DNA from: Bacteroidales bacterium
GTDB lineage: Bacteria > Bacteroidota > Bacteroidia > Bacteroidales > UBA12481
NCBI GenBank assembly: GCA_021160155.1
Contig: JAGHDB010000107.1
Location: 1 to 18,535 of the forward strand
Length of the DNA stretch: 18,535 bases
Direction of reading: 5' to 3'
Shown: in pieces, positions 1 to 7,261 of the stretch
Numbering within the stretch: position 1 is the first letter of the stretch
How the letters are laid out: each line of letters opens with the position of its first letter
Made by a program: the position numbers and the translations under genes
Notes under the pieces: model-generated
The model's input: only the letters and a program-made list of their open reading frames with translations
Told to the model about the DNA's origin: nothing
The model's database searches: none

Positions 1-594
1 GTTTAGTATAGATCGGCCCAGTGTAATTTCATCGGTATATTCCAGTTCATCACCGATCGCAACACCTCTGGCGAGTGTGGTGAGTTTAACCGGCAGTCCG
101 TTAAGTTTGCGATAGATATAAAAGCCGGTTGTATCTCCTTCCATGGTAGCGGCGAGCGCCAGGATCACTTCCCTGATGTCACCGGTATTTACTCTTTCAA
201 TAAGAGAATTGATGGTCAGGTCACCCGGACCGATTCCTTCCATGGGAGAGAGAACTCCGCCCAGAACGTGGTAAAGGCCCTTATATTGGTGGGTTGACTC
301 CAATGCCATAACATCCCGGATATTTTCCACTACGCAGATCACTTCACGATCCCGTTCGGGGTTGCTGCAGATTGAACAGACCTCCTGGTCTGAGAGGTTA
401 TGGCAAATCCGGCAATGATGGATTTCGTTTCTGAGTTTGCTTAAGCTAACGGTAAGAGCCTCAACTTCAGAAGGATCTTTTCTCAGAAGATGTAGAACCA
501 GCCGTAAAGCGGTTTTTCTTCCTATACCCGGTAATTTTGCAAATTCATGTACTGCTTTCTCAAGCAATTGAGAGGGGTATCTGCCCTGCTCCAT
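1..594 (-). CDS. recR: Recombination mediator protein RecR (3' end cut by window edge)
   Basis: RecR acts with RecO, and RecF where present, to load RecA on gapped DNA during recombinational repair in the cytosol. The frame is open from 594 to the edge and gives 198 residues; the family is about 200 long, so only a few C-terminal residues are missing. Visible in order are a helix-hairpin-helix segment ([15 protein letters not shown], about residues 18-32), a four-cysteine zinc site (C61, C64, C73, C76) and a Toprim domain starting at [10 protein letters not shown] with EGIGPGDLT further on. The visible end, [11 protein letters not shown], is typical of Bacteroidota RecR. An in-frame ATG at 601-603 would add three residues (MIT). 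I prefer 594 because the candidate promoter predicts transcription starting near 606. No Shine-Dalgarno sequence is seen. The gene diverges from the symporter gene. Confidence 0.95.
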   Translation of the reverse strand, partial: MEQGRYPSQLLEKAVHEFAKLPGIGRKTALRLVLHLLRKDPSEVEALTVSLSKLRNEIHHCRICHNLSDQEVCSICSNPERDREVICVVENIRDVMALESTHQYKGLYHVLGGVLSPMEGIGPGDLTINSLIERVNTGDIREVILALAATMEGDTTGFYIYRKLNGLPVKLTTLARGVAIGDELEYTDEITLGRSILN

Positions 595-611
595 AGTGAT
601 CATTTATTATT

Positions 612-642
612 CAAAAATAACATGCCGTTTATCTTTTCCCAA
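612..642 (-). promoter_or_regulatory. Candidate Bacteroidota-type promoter for recR
   Basis: Read on the minus strand, a -7 box TATTTTTG (plus 612-619, fits TAnnTTTG) lies 20 bases downstream of a TTG (plus 640-642) that could be the -33 element. This matches the sigma-ABfr type consensus known from Bacteroides. Transcription would start near 606, leaving a leader of about 12 bases before the ATG at 594. It is a motif match only. Confidence 0.45.
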
Positions 643-680
643 TTTTTTAAGTTTATTTGTTCCGCCGGACAAGTTGAATA

Positions 681-2129
681 ATGGATTCATTACTTATAAC
701 GATTATTCTGGCATCCTATTTTGGGGTGTTGATCCTGATCTCATCGATTACGGCCAAAGGTGCGAATAATCAGAGCTTTTTTCTCGGTAACCGTCGTTCT
801 CCATGGTATGTGGTAGCATTTGGAATGATCGGGGCTACTCTTTCAGGGGTTACTTTTATTTCTGTGCCCGGATGGGTGATTTCGAGTCAGTTTGCTTATA
901 TGCAGATGGTGACTGGTTATCTTGTTGGTTATCAGGTGATTATATATTTTCTTTTGCCTCTTTATTATCGTCTCGGGGTGACATCAATTTATACCTATCT
1001 CCAGCAAAGATTTGGTTTCTGGTCGTACCGGTCGGGATCGTTTTTTTTCATTCTCTCCCGGACGATTGGAGCTTCGGCGCGTTTGTTTATTGTTGCTTCG
1101 GTTTTACAGCTCACCATATTTGATTCTATTGGGGTGCCCTTTTGGGTAAGTGTGTTGGTGACCATTACACTTATTTGGCTCTATACATTCAGGGGAGGGA
1201 TTAAAACGATCATATGGACCGATCTTTTACAGACCTTTTTTATGTTACTGGCGATGGGGTTAACACTCTATTTTATTTTTAAAAATTTATCCCTGTCGGG
1301 AAGAGGGGTATGGGAGGAAATCCAAAGCCGGCATCTGGGCCAGATATTCTTCTTTAGAGATTTTGTGACCAATCGGTTACATTTTGTAAAATACTTTTTC
1401 GGGGGGATGTTCATTACCATTGCCATGACCGGACTGGATCAGGATATGATGCAGAAAAATTTAAGTTGCAAATCGTTGAAAGAGTCCCAGAAAAATATGA
1501 ATTGGTTTAGCCTGCTGCTTGTACCGGTGAATTTTTTATTTTTATTACTGGGTGCCATGCTGCTCATTTATGCCTCTAAACAGGGAATTGCTCTACCCGC
1601 ATCATCAGATGATCTTTTCCCTTTCATTGTGACACAGGGATATTTACCGGGAATTGTGATGGTAGCTTTTATGATCGGGTTGATTGCTGCAGCATTCAGT
1701 AGTGCTGATTCGGCTTTAACAGCGTTAACCACATCAATATCAGTGGATCTTCTTGGTAAAGTTGACTCGGGAGAGCAGCAATTACGACGGGTTCGCCACC
1801 GGGTGCATCTCGTGTTGTCTTTGGTTATTCTGGCTTTTATTTTGTTGTTCAGAGCATTAAATGATCGAAGTATTATTGACACGCTGTTTACGATAGCCGG
1901 ATATACTTACGGTCCGTTATTGGGCTTGTTTGGGTTTGGGTTATTAACTAAATTCAAGATTAATGACCGGCTGGTTCCGGTTATTGTGGTGATTGCTCCA
2001 TTGTGTACTTATTTGATCCAGTATTTCAGTCCCCTTTTTTTGGGAGGATATGTTTTTGGTTTTGAGCTTTTGTTACTGAACGGTTTACTTACTTTCGGCT
2101 TTTTATGGTTAATTAAAAAAGCCGGATAA
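681..2129 (+). CDS. Sodium:solute symporter (SSS family), substrate unknown
   Basis: This is an inner-membrane transporter of the solute:sodium symporter family (LeuT fold), which couples sodium entry to uptake of sugars, amino acids, vitamins or organic acids. The 482-residue product is hydrophobic along its whole length, with roughly 12-13 membrane segments, the first at about residues 4-25. Family signatures include the GATLSGVTFISVPGW stretch in the second segment, a YTFRGGIKTIIWTD motif, and S340-S341-A-D-S344 followed by ALTALTTSISVD, the helix carrying sodium-binding serines in characterised members. The substrate cannot be read from sequence. The ATG at 681 directly precedes the first hydrophobic segment. 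The gene diverges from recR and appears to be a single transcription unit ending in a strong terminator. No convincing TAnnTTTG box was found upstream; TAAGTTTA at 648-655 is the nearest match. Confidence 0.9.
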   Translation: MDSLLITIILASYFGVLILISSITAKGANNQSFFLGNRRSPWYVVAFGMIGATLSGVTFISVPGWVISSQFAYMQMVTGYLVGYQVIIYFLLPLYYRLGVTSIYTYLQQRFGFWSYRSGSFFFILSRTIGASARLFIVASVLQLTIFDSIGVPFWVSVLVTITLIWLYTFRGGIKTIIWTDLLQTFFMLLAMGLTLYFIFKNLSLSGRGVWEEIQSRHLGQIFFFRDFVTNRLHFVKYFFGGMFITIAMTGLDQDMMQKNLSCKSLKESQKNMNWFSLLLVPVNFLFLLLGAMLLIYASKQGIALPASSDDLFPFIVTQGYLPGIVMVAFMIGLIAAAFSSADSALTALTTSISVDLLGKVDSGEQQLRRVRHRVHLVLSLVILAFILLFRALNDRSIIDTLFTIAGYTYGPLLGLFGFGLLTKFKINDRLVPVIVVIAPLCTYLIQYFSPLFLGGYVFGFELLLLNGLLTFGFLWLIKKAG

Positions 2130-2147
2130 TGCACCGGCTTTTTTAAT
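2112..2147. terminator. Bidirectional intrinsic terminator between symporter and acyl-CoA synthetase
   Basis: A perfect 14-base-pair inverted repeat (2112-2125 with 2134-2147) has a GC-rich inner part (GCCGG/CCGGC), A/T-rich arms and an eight-base loop. Each strand reads the stem into a run of six T. It can therefore stop transcription from the symporter gene (plus) and from the acyl-CoA synthetase gene ending at 2172 (minus). The stop codon of the symporter gene lies in the loop, so the stem is partly coding sequence. Confidence 0.85.
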
Positions 2148-2171
2148 CAGGGAATATGGAATCTCAGGCTT

Positions 2172-3953
2172 TCAACTTTTTGAAAGAGAGAAGATTTCGT
2201 CAATAATAGAAGCATATTTTTCCTGGAGTACCCGTCTTTTTAGTTTTAATGTAGGTGTGAGTTCTCCTGTGGCTGTATTCCATTCATCGCAGATTAGTCT
2301 GAAACGTTTGATTTGCTCGTGTGCCGGAAGTTCTGAGTTGATGGTATTGATCTCTTTCTGGTAACGGGCTATAATTTCCGGTTTATGCACCAACTCTTCA
2401 TTATCCCTGTAATGAATACCTTTACGGGCGCAATAGTCATGGAGAAAGCGAAAGTTCGGAGCGATCAGTGCGGAGGCAAATTTTTGATTTTCACCGATGA
2501 CCATGGCATTTTCAATAAAGAATGATTCTTTACATCTGTTTTCGATCACTTGAGGTGCGATGTATTTACCTCCTGAATTTTTAAAGATCTCTTTTTTACG
2601 GTCGGTAATTTTCAGAAACCGGCCGTCGATCATTTCTCCGATATCTCCTGAGTGAAACCAGCCATCTTTATCGATTACTTCACGGGTCATAGCTTCATTC
2701 TTATAGTATCCGAGCATGACGGATGGTCCTTTTACAAGGATCTCACCGTCGTCTGCAATTTTTACTTCAATACTTTTCAAGATAAGTCCCACTGTGCCGA
2801 TCATATTGTTGGGCCAATCCCGTTCGTTAGCAGCGACAACCGGTGAAGTTTCAGTCAGACCGTAACCCTCTTGTATGGGTATTCCTGCGGCACTGAAGAT
2901 TCGGGCCAGTCGCGGTTGTAGTGCAGCACCTCCGGATATGGCTACCTGCAGGCGACCTCCCAGGCCCTCCTGCCATTTGGAGAAGACCAGTTTTCTGGCG
3001 ATACTCAATTTCCATTCATAAAAGGCTCCGTTGGCCCGTCCCAGTTCGTATCTCTGTCCCAGATTAACTGCCCAGAAGAAAATTTGTTTTTTGATTCCTT
3101 TCAGGGCTTTCCCTTTTGAGATGATTTTATCATACATAACTTCCAGTAACCGGGGAACGGTTACAAACATTCCGGGTTTGATATCTCTCAGATCCTGGGC
3201 GATGGTACCCATGTTTTCAGCGTAGTAGAGACCGTAACCCTTTAGCTGGTAAGCATAATGGACCGTTCGCTCAAAAACATGACAAAGAGGGAGGAAGCTC
3301 AGAACCCGGTCTGTATGGTCCAGCAACAACAGGTGGAGTGCGTCATTGATATTGGTGGTAATGTTTCGGTGTGAAAGCATAACTCCTTTAGTGACACCGG
3401 TTGTACCTGAGGTGTAAATGATGGTCATCAGATCATCGGGTTGGATGGATTCTTTGATTTTAATGACCTCTTCGCGATATTTTTTTTCATTCTTTTCACC
3501 CAGTGCAATGATTTCTTTCCAGTTCTTTGCTCCCTCTATCTCATTGAATGTGAATAGTTCTTTGACTGCCGGAGCTTTGGGTAGCAGTTCTTTGAACTTA
3601 CTATACAGTGTGCCATCACTCACGATCACCATTTTGGCATCTGAATGGTTTATGATGTACTCGGTTTCTTCGGGTGACAGGGTAGGATAGATTGGGACAT
3701 GCACCACTCCGATCTGCATCATCCCAATATCCAGAAAGTTCCATTCAGGACGATTGTTCGAAGCAGTTAAAACTTTATCCCCTTTTTTCAATCCGAGAGC
3801 CAGCAATCCATAGCTAACCAGGTTGGCAGTTTTGACATAATCTTCATGGGAATAAGTGACCCATTTACCATTTACTTTACCAGCCAGGGCATCTTCGCGT
3901 GGATATTGCTTGCTGGCATATTCCAATACTTCAAAAACTCTGTTAATATTCAT
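2172..3953 (-). CDS. Long-chain acyl-CoA synthetase (AMP-forming), copy 1
   Basis: Member of the ANL superfamily: it activates a fatty acid with ATP to an acyl-adenylate and transfers the acyl group to coenzyme A, feeding lipid synthesis or degradation, probably at the inner face of the membrane. From the ATG at 3953 it is 593 residues. Motifs in order are the P-loop-like YTSGTTGVTKG (180-190), YGLTETSP (364-371), GWFHSGD (431-437), DRKKEIFKNSGGKYIAP (451-467) and a C-terminal TPTLKLKRR with the candidate catalytic lysine near 570. The frame stays open to an ATG at 4058, but the extra 35 residues lie over the 3' end of the broken aldo/keto reductase and are not enzyme-like; MNINRVFEVL is the family N-terminus and aligns with copy 2. 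The start lies 16 bases after the ancestral reductase stop, so the two were probably co-transcribed. Chain-length preference is unknown. Confidence 0.92.
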   Translation of the reverse strand: MNINRVFEVLEYASKQYPREDALAGKVNGKWVTYSHEDYVKTANLVSYGLLALGLKKGDKVLTASNNRPEWNFLDIGMMQIGVVHVPIYPTLSPEETEYIINHSDAKMVIVSDGTLYSKFKELLPKAPAVKELFTFNEIEGAKNWKEIIALGEKNEKKYREEVIKIKESIQPDDLMTIIYTSGTTGVTKGVMLSHRNITTNINDALHLLLLDHTDRVLSFLPLCHVFERTVHYAYQLKGYGLYYAENMGTIAQDLRDIKPGMFVTVPRLLEVMYDKIISKGKALKGIKKQIFFWAVNLGQRYELGRANGAFYEWKLSIARKLVFSKWQEGLGGRLQVAISGGAALQPRLARIFSAAGIPIQEGYGLTETSPVVAANERDWPNNMIGTVGLILKSIEVKIADDGEILVKGPSVMLGYYKNEAMTREVIDKDGWFHSGDIGEMIDGRFLKITDRKKEIFKNSGGKYIAPQVIENRCKESFFIENAMVIGENQKFASALIAPNFRFLHDYCARKGIHYRDNEELVHKPEIIARYQKEINTINSELPAHEQIKRFRLICDEWNTATGELTPTLKLKRRVLQEKYASIIDEIFSLSKS

Positions 3954-3969
3954 AGGATATAGAATTTGG

Positions 3970-4384
3970 TTAGGCTGAATTAAATACCGAAGAAATCTGC
4001 CTGATCTCTTCGGGTGAGAAAATCGAGTGAGGCCAGCAGATATTTTCTGGAGCCCCAATCACCGTATGGCCCCGGCCACATCAGGTAACCGGCTTTAGTG
4101 CTGATAATCAATTCATCCCGAAAGGGTTTGAAATCATTTTTCAGGAACTGCCCCAGGGTTGTTTCTGCCGATCCGGGTGGGGGACCATAATTATTGGCCA
4201 GATCAAAATGGGTAATTCCCGCATCAAAAGCCAGGTGAAGCATTTCACGGATCATTGCGGGATTATCCCGGGTGCCGAAATTATGCCACAGACCCAATGA
4301 AATGACCGGTAAACGGATACCACTTCTCCCACAACGGCGGTAGGTCATCTTCTCATACCTGGACGGGTCAGGAGTATAGTTCAT
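3970..4384 (-). pseudogene. Aldo/keto reductase remnant (YghZ-like) with internal deletion and frame break
   Basis: Residues 1-121 from the ATG at 4384 are a good N-terminus of a YghZ/GpR-type NADPH-dependent aldo/keto reductase: RLPVISLGLWHNFG, the catalytic D61 and Y66 in THFDLANNYGPPPGSAE, K97 in IISTKAGY, and GSRKYLLASLD. The rest of the barrel, including the catalytic histidine, is absent. After residue 121 the frame gives 13 unrelated residues and stops at 3980. Read one base over, the same DNA gives FSPEEIRQISSVFNSA and then TAA at 3970-3972, which looks like the normal C-terminus of the family. About 190-210 middle codons have therefore been lost, judged from the family length of about 330. 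The frames would join cleanly if the four-base run at 4019-4022 (TTTT on the coding strand) had three bases. The product cannot be a working reductase. The deletion is more likely than a short functional protein, but an assembly error is possible. Confidence 0.85.
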
Positions 4385-4474
4385 AAGTTCTCAGTTCATT
4401 GTAAAAATATAAAATTTAGTCAGCTTTTAATATTTTGCTCAAACCGGTCTTCGGAAACAAAGAAAAAAAGTGTA

Positions 4475-4482
4475 TATATTTG
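4475..4482 (+). promoter_or_regulatory. Candidate -7 box upstream of the lipid kinase gene
   Basis: TATATTTG fits the Bacteroidota TAnnTTTG consensus and ends 19 bases before the ATG at 4502. The upstream -33 element is poor; the closest candidate is TTCG at 4450-4453 with a 21-base spacer. The rest of the 117-base gap (4385-4501) is A/T-rich and shows nothing else. Confidence 0.35.
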
Positions 4483-4501
4483 GCTAATCCTAAACCTGAA
4501 T

Positions 4502-5428
4502 ATGAATCGTATTGCATTTATTTTACACGGGAAAGTCCGGCACAGGATGCAGGTTTCAAAAAAGCTGGCCGGGCTCTTCAAGACGGATTTTGATATCAGG
4601 ATATATACTACCACGGCTCCGCTTGAAGCCGAGTACCTGGCCCGGCAGGCTATTGACGAAGGGTGTGAATATTTAATTGCGGTAGGTGGAGACGGCACAT
4701 TGAATGAGGTGGTGAACGGGTACATGAAATATTCCGGGAAAAAGAAGCGTCCGGTGATAGGGGTGTTGCCATGGGGTACAGGAAATGATTTTGCCAGGGG
4801 GGTAGGGATCAAACGCTCTTTTGAGCAGTTATCCGGATTAATCAGGAACCATTCCGTACGAAATATTGATGCGGGTATTTTACGATTTAATGATCCTGAT
4901 GGTGGGGAGCGGGTGCGGTATTTTGACAATATTGCTGATTTGGGTATGGGTGCGGATGTGGTAGGCCGGGTAAACGGAGTCAATCTGCGCAAGAGAATAT
5001 TGGGTAGCACGCTGGTCTTTTTTCTTTCTGTGCTTTACACTTTTATTACGTACCGTCATAAAAGAGTACAGGTTACCTGGGGGGATTCATCCTGGCAGGG
5101 GCCGATGCTGGCTATTATTGTGGCCAACGGAAAATATTTTGGAAGCGGATTGGGTATTGCACCGGATGCTTCACTTAATGATGGTTTTTTTGAGCTGGTT
5201 ATTTTGGGACAGGTTCGGGTATTGGATTATCTGAAGAACATCTCCAAACTCAGGAGAGGGATAAAGATTGATCATCCGGAGGTGTATTATCATCGCACGG
5301 CAAAGGTACGGGTTACAATGGATGGGGATGTGGCGATGGTTGAATCGGATGGGGAAACAGAAGGGATGGCACCGGTTGAGTTTGAGTGTCTTAAGGGAGT
5401 TTTGCCCATGCTGATCCCGGCATTTTGA
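4502..5428 (+). CDS. Diacylglycerol kinase-family lipid kinase (YegS/DgkB-like)
   Basis: Soluble or peripheral kinase of the DAGK catalytic-domain family, which phosphorylates a lipid such as diacylglycerol using ATP. The 308 residues are the usual length. The ATP site is clear: VGGDGTLNEVVNG (61-73, with the GGDGT glycine loop at 62-66) and PWGTGNDFARG (90-100). The second, beta-sandwich domain includes FDNIADLGMGADVV (141-154) and IAPDASLNDGFFELVIL. The N-terminal strand reads IAFILHGK instead of the NPxSG motif of many relatives; E. coli YegS has a similar LNGK form, so this looks like a subfamily trait. The gene diverges from the broken reductase and converges on acyl-CoA synthetase copy 2 with five bases between stops. 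The lipid substrate (diacylglycerol, phosphatidylglycerol or sphingoid base) cannot be determined from sequence. Confidence 0.9.
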   Translation: MNRIAFILHGKVRHRMQVSKKLAGLFKTDFDIRIYTTTAPLEAEYLARQAIDEGCEYLIAVGGDGTLNEVVNGYMKYSGKKKRPVIGVLPWGTGNDFARGVGIKRSFEQLSGLIRNHSVRNIDAGILRFNDPDGGERVRYFDNIADLGMGADVVGRVNGVNLRKRILGSTLVFFLSVLYTFITYRHKRVQVTWGDSSWQGPMLAIIVANGKYFGSGLGIAPDASLNDGFFELVILGQVRVLDYLKNISKLRRGIKIDHPEVYYHRTAKVRVTMDGDVAMVESDGETEGMAPVEFECLKGVLPMLIPAF

Positions 5429-5433
5429 TTTTT

Positions 5434-7260
5434 TCAGGTATGTGAATCAGCGGAACCCTGCCCCGGGTTTTTGGTTTTAATTACTCTTCTGTTTTTTTTC
5501 GGCCGGTAAATAGAACGGGTTAATTTATCATATTTATTTTGTACAAACATTCGTCTTACTTTCAGTGTAGCGGATAGTTCGCCTGTGGGGATGGCCCATT
5601 CGTCTTTTACCAGTCTGAAATCTTTTATTTGCTCCGGTTTTGATAATTGGCGGTTCAGTTTTGAGATCTCTTTTTTATAAATCTGGATGATCTTTTTTTT
5701 CCGTACAAGATCGCGAAAGCTTAAAAAACGGATCCGGTGATTACCGGCCCATGAGGTAAGAAAATCAAAATTGGGCTGGATAATGGCCCCGGGAAATTTC
5801 TCGTTTTCTCCAACCACTATCATATTGTCAATCAGGGGAGAGCGGAGGAAAACCTGTTCAATCCGGAGCGGGGCGATATATTTTCCTCCAGAGGTTTTAA
5901 AAAGCTCTTTTTTTCGACCGGTAACCCGGAGAAATCCTTCATCGGTTAAATTACCCAAATCACCCGTATGAAACCATCCGTCCGGATCAAAAGCTGATTT
6001 GGTAGTCTCATCTTCTTTAAAATACCCGAGCATAAGGTTAGGTCCTTTGACCAGTATTTCCCCTTCATCACTGATGCGAACCTGAACTTCTTTCAGTGGT
6101 TTGCCTTGTGTGCCGGGGCGCATGTCATTCGGGGTTGTAAAGTGGTTGATGCTGATCAGGGGTGAAGTTTCGGTCATACCGTATCCTTCATGAACCGGGA
6201 ACCCGGCAGCAAGAAATATTCTCAATATTTTTTCGGATAGATGGGCGCCACCGCAGGCGATAAATTTTTTTGGGCCACCCAGAGCCTGACGCCAGTGAGA
6301 AAAGATTTTCCGGTCGGCAACAGCCAGGCGGCGCATCTGTTTTTTACCGGCGGATTGTTCCCACGATGCTGCCAGCTTCAGTGCCCGTCTGACACCCCAG
6401 CGTTTTGCCCAGCTGAGGGATTGCATATTTTCAGCAATTTTCTCAAGAATCTTTTCAAGCACCCTGGGTACTGCTACAAAACCATGAGCTTTTGAGTCGT
6501 GCAGGTCTTTCAGCAGGGTGCTCCAGCCTCTGGCATAATAAATCTTCACTCCGGTATATTGATATACATAATTTACCATTCTTTCGGTAATATGACAGAG
6601 CGGAAGGATGCTCAGTGCACGGTCGCCGAAATCCATCGGGAAAATATCTGCAATAGCTTTAAGGTTTGAAAGAATATTTTGGTGTGACAGCATGACGCCT
6701 TTTGGCCGGCCGGTTGACCCTGAAGTATAAATCAGCGTGAAAAACCGGTCGGGTTGAATAGAGTTCATCCGTTGCTGCAGCATTTCAGCAGAAGTGGCAC
6801 TCTGGTGGAGTGAAATAAATGTTCTCCAATCGTTACAGCCTTCTACGTGATCAAATGAAAAAACACCAATTATATCGTGGATTTCAGCTGCCAGGGGAGA
6901 AAGTTTTTGAAATACTTGCTGATCAGAAATAAAGAGTAATCTTACTCCGCTGTGAACCAGGATGTATCTGAAGTCTTCATCGGATAGTGTTGGATAGATT
7001 GGTACATGTACCATCCCGGCCATTCCGGCTGCCTGATCCACATAATTCCATTCAGGCCGGTTATTTGTGATGGTGGCAATCCGATCTCCTGCATCCAGCA
7101 GCGTCATGAATGCCCTGGCCAAATTTTTCGTATGTAGTTGATAGGTTTCAAGAGTAACCGGTTCCCATCCTCCGGGTACGGGGGTGGCAAACACGGTATG
7201 GCTGGTGTCACCTCCCGGGTAATGGCTTACCAGATCGAATATCCGTGTGATTTGGTTCAA
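5434..7260 (-). CDS. Long-chain acyl-CoA synthetase (AMP-forming), copy 2, TTG start
   Basis: Paralogue of the synthetase at 2172-3953, with the same predicted reaction: ATP-dependent activation of a fatty acid and transfer to coenzyme A. From TTG at 7260 it is 608 residues. Motifs are YTSGSTGRPKGVMLSH (178-193), HEGYGMTETSP (357-367), GWFHTGDLG (428-436), GRKKELFKTSGGKYIAP (448-464) and a C-terminal SATLKVRRM with the candidate lysine. The tail is longer and more basic than in copy 1 (RPKKNRRVIKTKNPG). The frame is open to an ATG at 7308, but those 16 extra residues lie over the end of alaS and match nothing in the family, whereas LNQITRIFDL aligns with the start of copy 1. The TTG begins one base after the alaS stop, implying co-transcription and coupled translation with alaS. 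Substrate range is unknown. Confidence 0.9.
   Translation of the reverse strand: MNQITRIFDLVSHYPGGDTSHTVFATPVPGGWEPVTLETYQLHTKNLARAFMTLLDAGDRIATITNNRPEWNYVDQAAGMAGMVHVPIYPTLSDEDFRYILVHSGVRLLFISDQQVFQKLSPLAAEIHDIIGVFSFDHVEGCNDWRTFISLHQSATSAEMLQQRMNSIQPDRFFTLIYTSGSTGRPKGVMLSHQNILSNLKAIADIFPMDFGDRALSILPLCHITERMVNYVYQYTGVKIYYARGWSTLLKDLHDSKAHGFVAVPRVLEKILEKIAENMQSLSWAKRWGVRRALKLAASWEQSAGKKQMRRLAVADRKIFSHWRQALGGPKKFIACGGAHLSEKILRIFLAAGFPVHEGYGMTETSPLISINHFTTPNDMRPGTQGKPLKEVQVRISDEGEILVKGPNLMLGYFKEDETTKSAFDPDGWFHTGDLGNLTDEGFLRVTGRKKELFKTSGGKYIAPLRIEQVFLRSPLIDNMIVVGENEKFPGAIIQPNFDFLTSWAGNHRIRFLSFRDLVRKKKIIQIYKKEISKLNRQLSKPEQIKDFRLVKDEWAIPTGELSATLKVRRMFVQNKYDKLTRSIYRPKKNRRVIKTKNPGQGSADSHT
5454..5472 (+). 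terminator. Possible weak intrinsic terminator after the lipid kinase gene
   Basis: AACCC (5454-5458) can pair with GGGTT (5465-5469) around a six-base loop, followed by further T bases. It lies 25 bases past the kinase stop, inside the 3' end of the convergent acyl-CoA synthetase gene. The short stem makes it uncertain. Confidence 0.3.
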
Positions 7261-7261
7261 C

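Noticed and set aside
3954..4058. N-terminal extension of acyl-CoA synthetase copy 1 to the ATG at 4058
   Set aside because: The 35 extra residues are encoded by the reductase remnant in another frame and have no counterpart in the family; the ATG at 3953 gives the expected N-terminus.
4420..5010. A 196-residue open frame on the minus strand opposite the lipid kinase gene
   Set aside because: It lies across the ATP-site coding region of a clear DAGK-family gene, has an implausible composition (proline, serine and phenylalanine runs), and no family signature or promoter.
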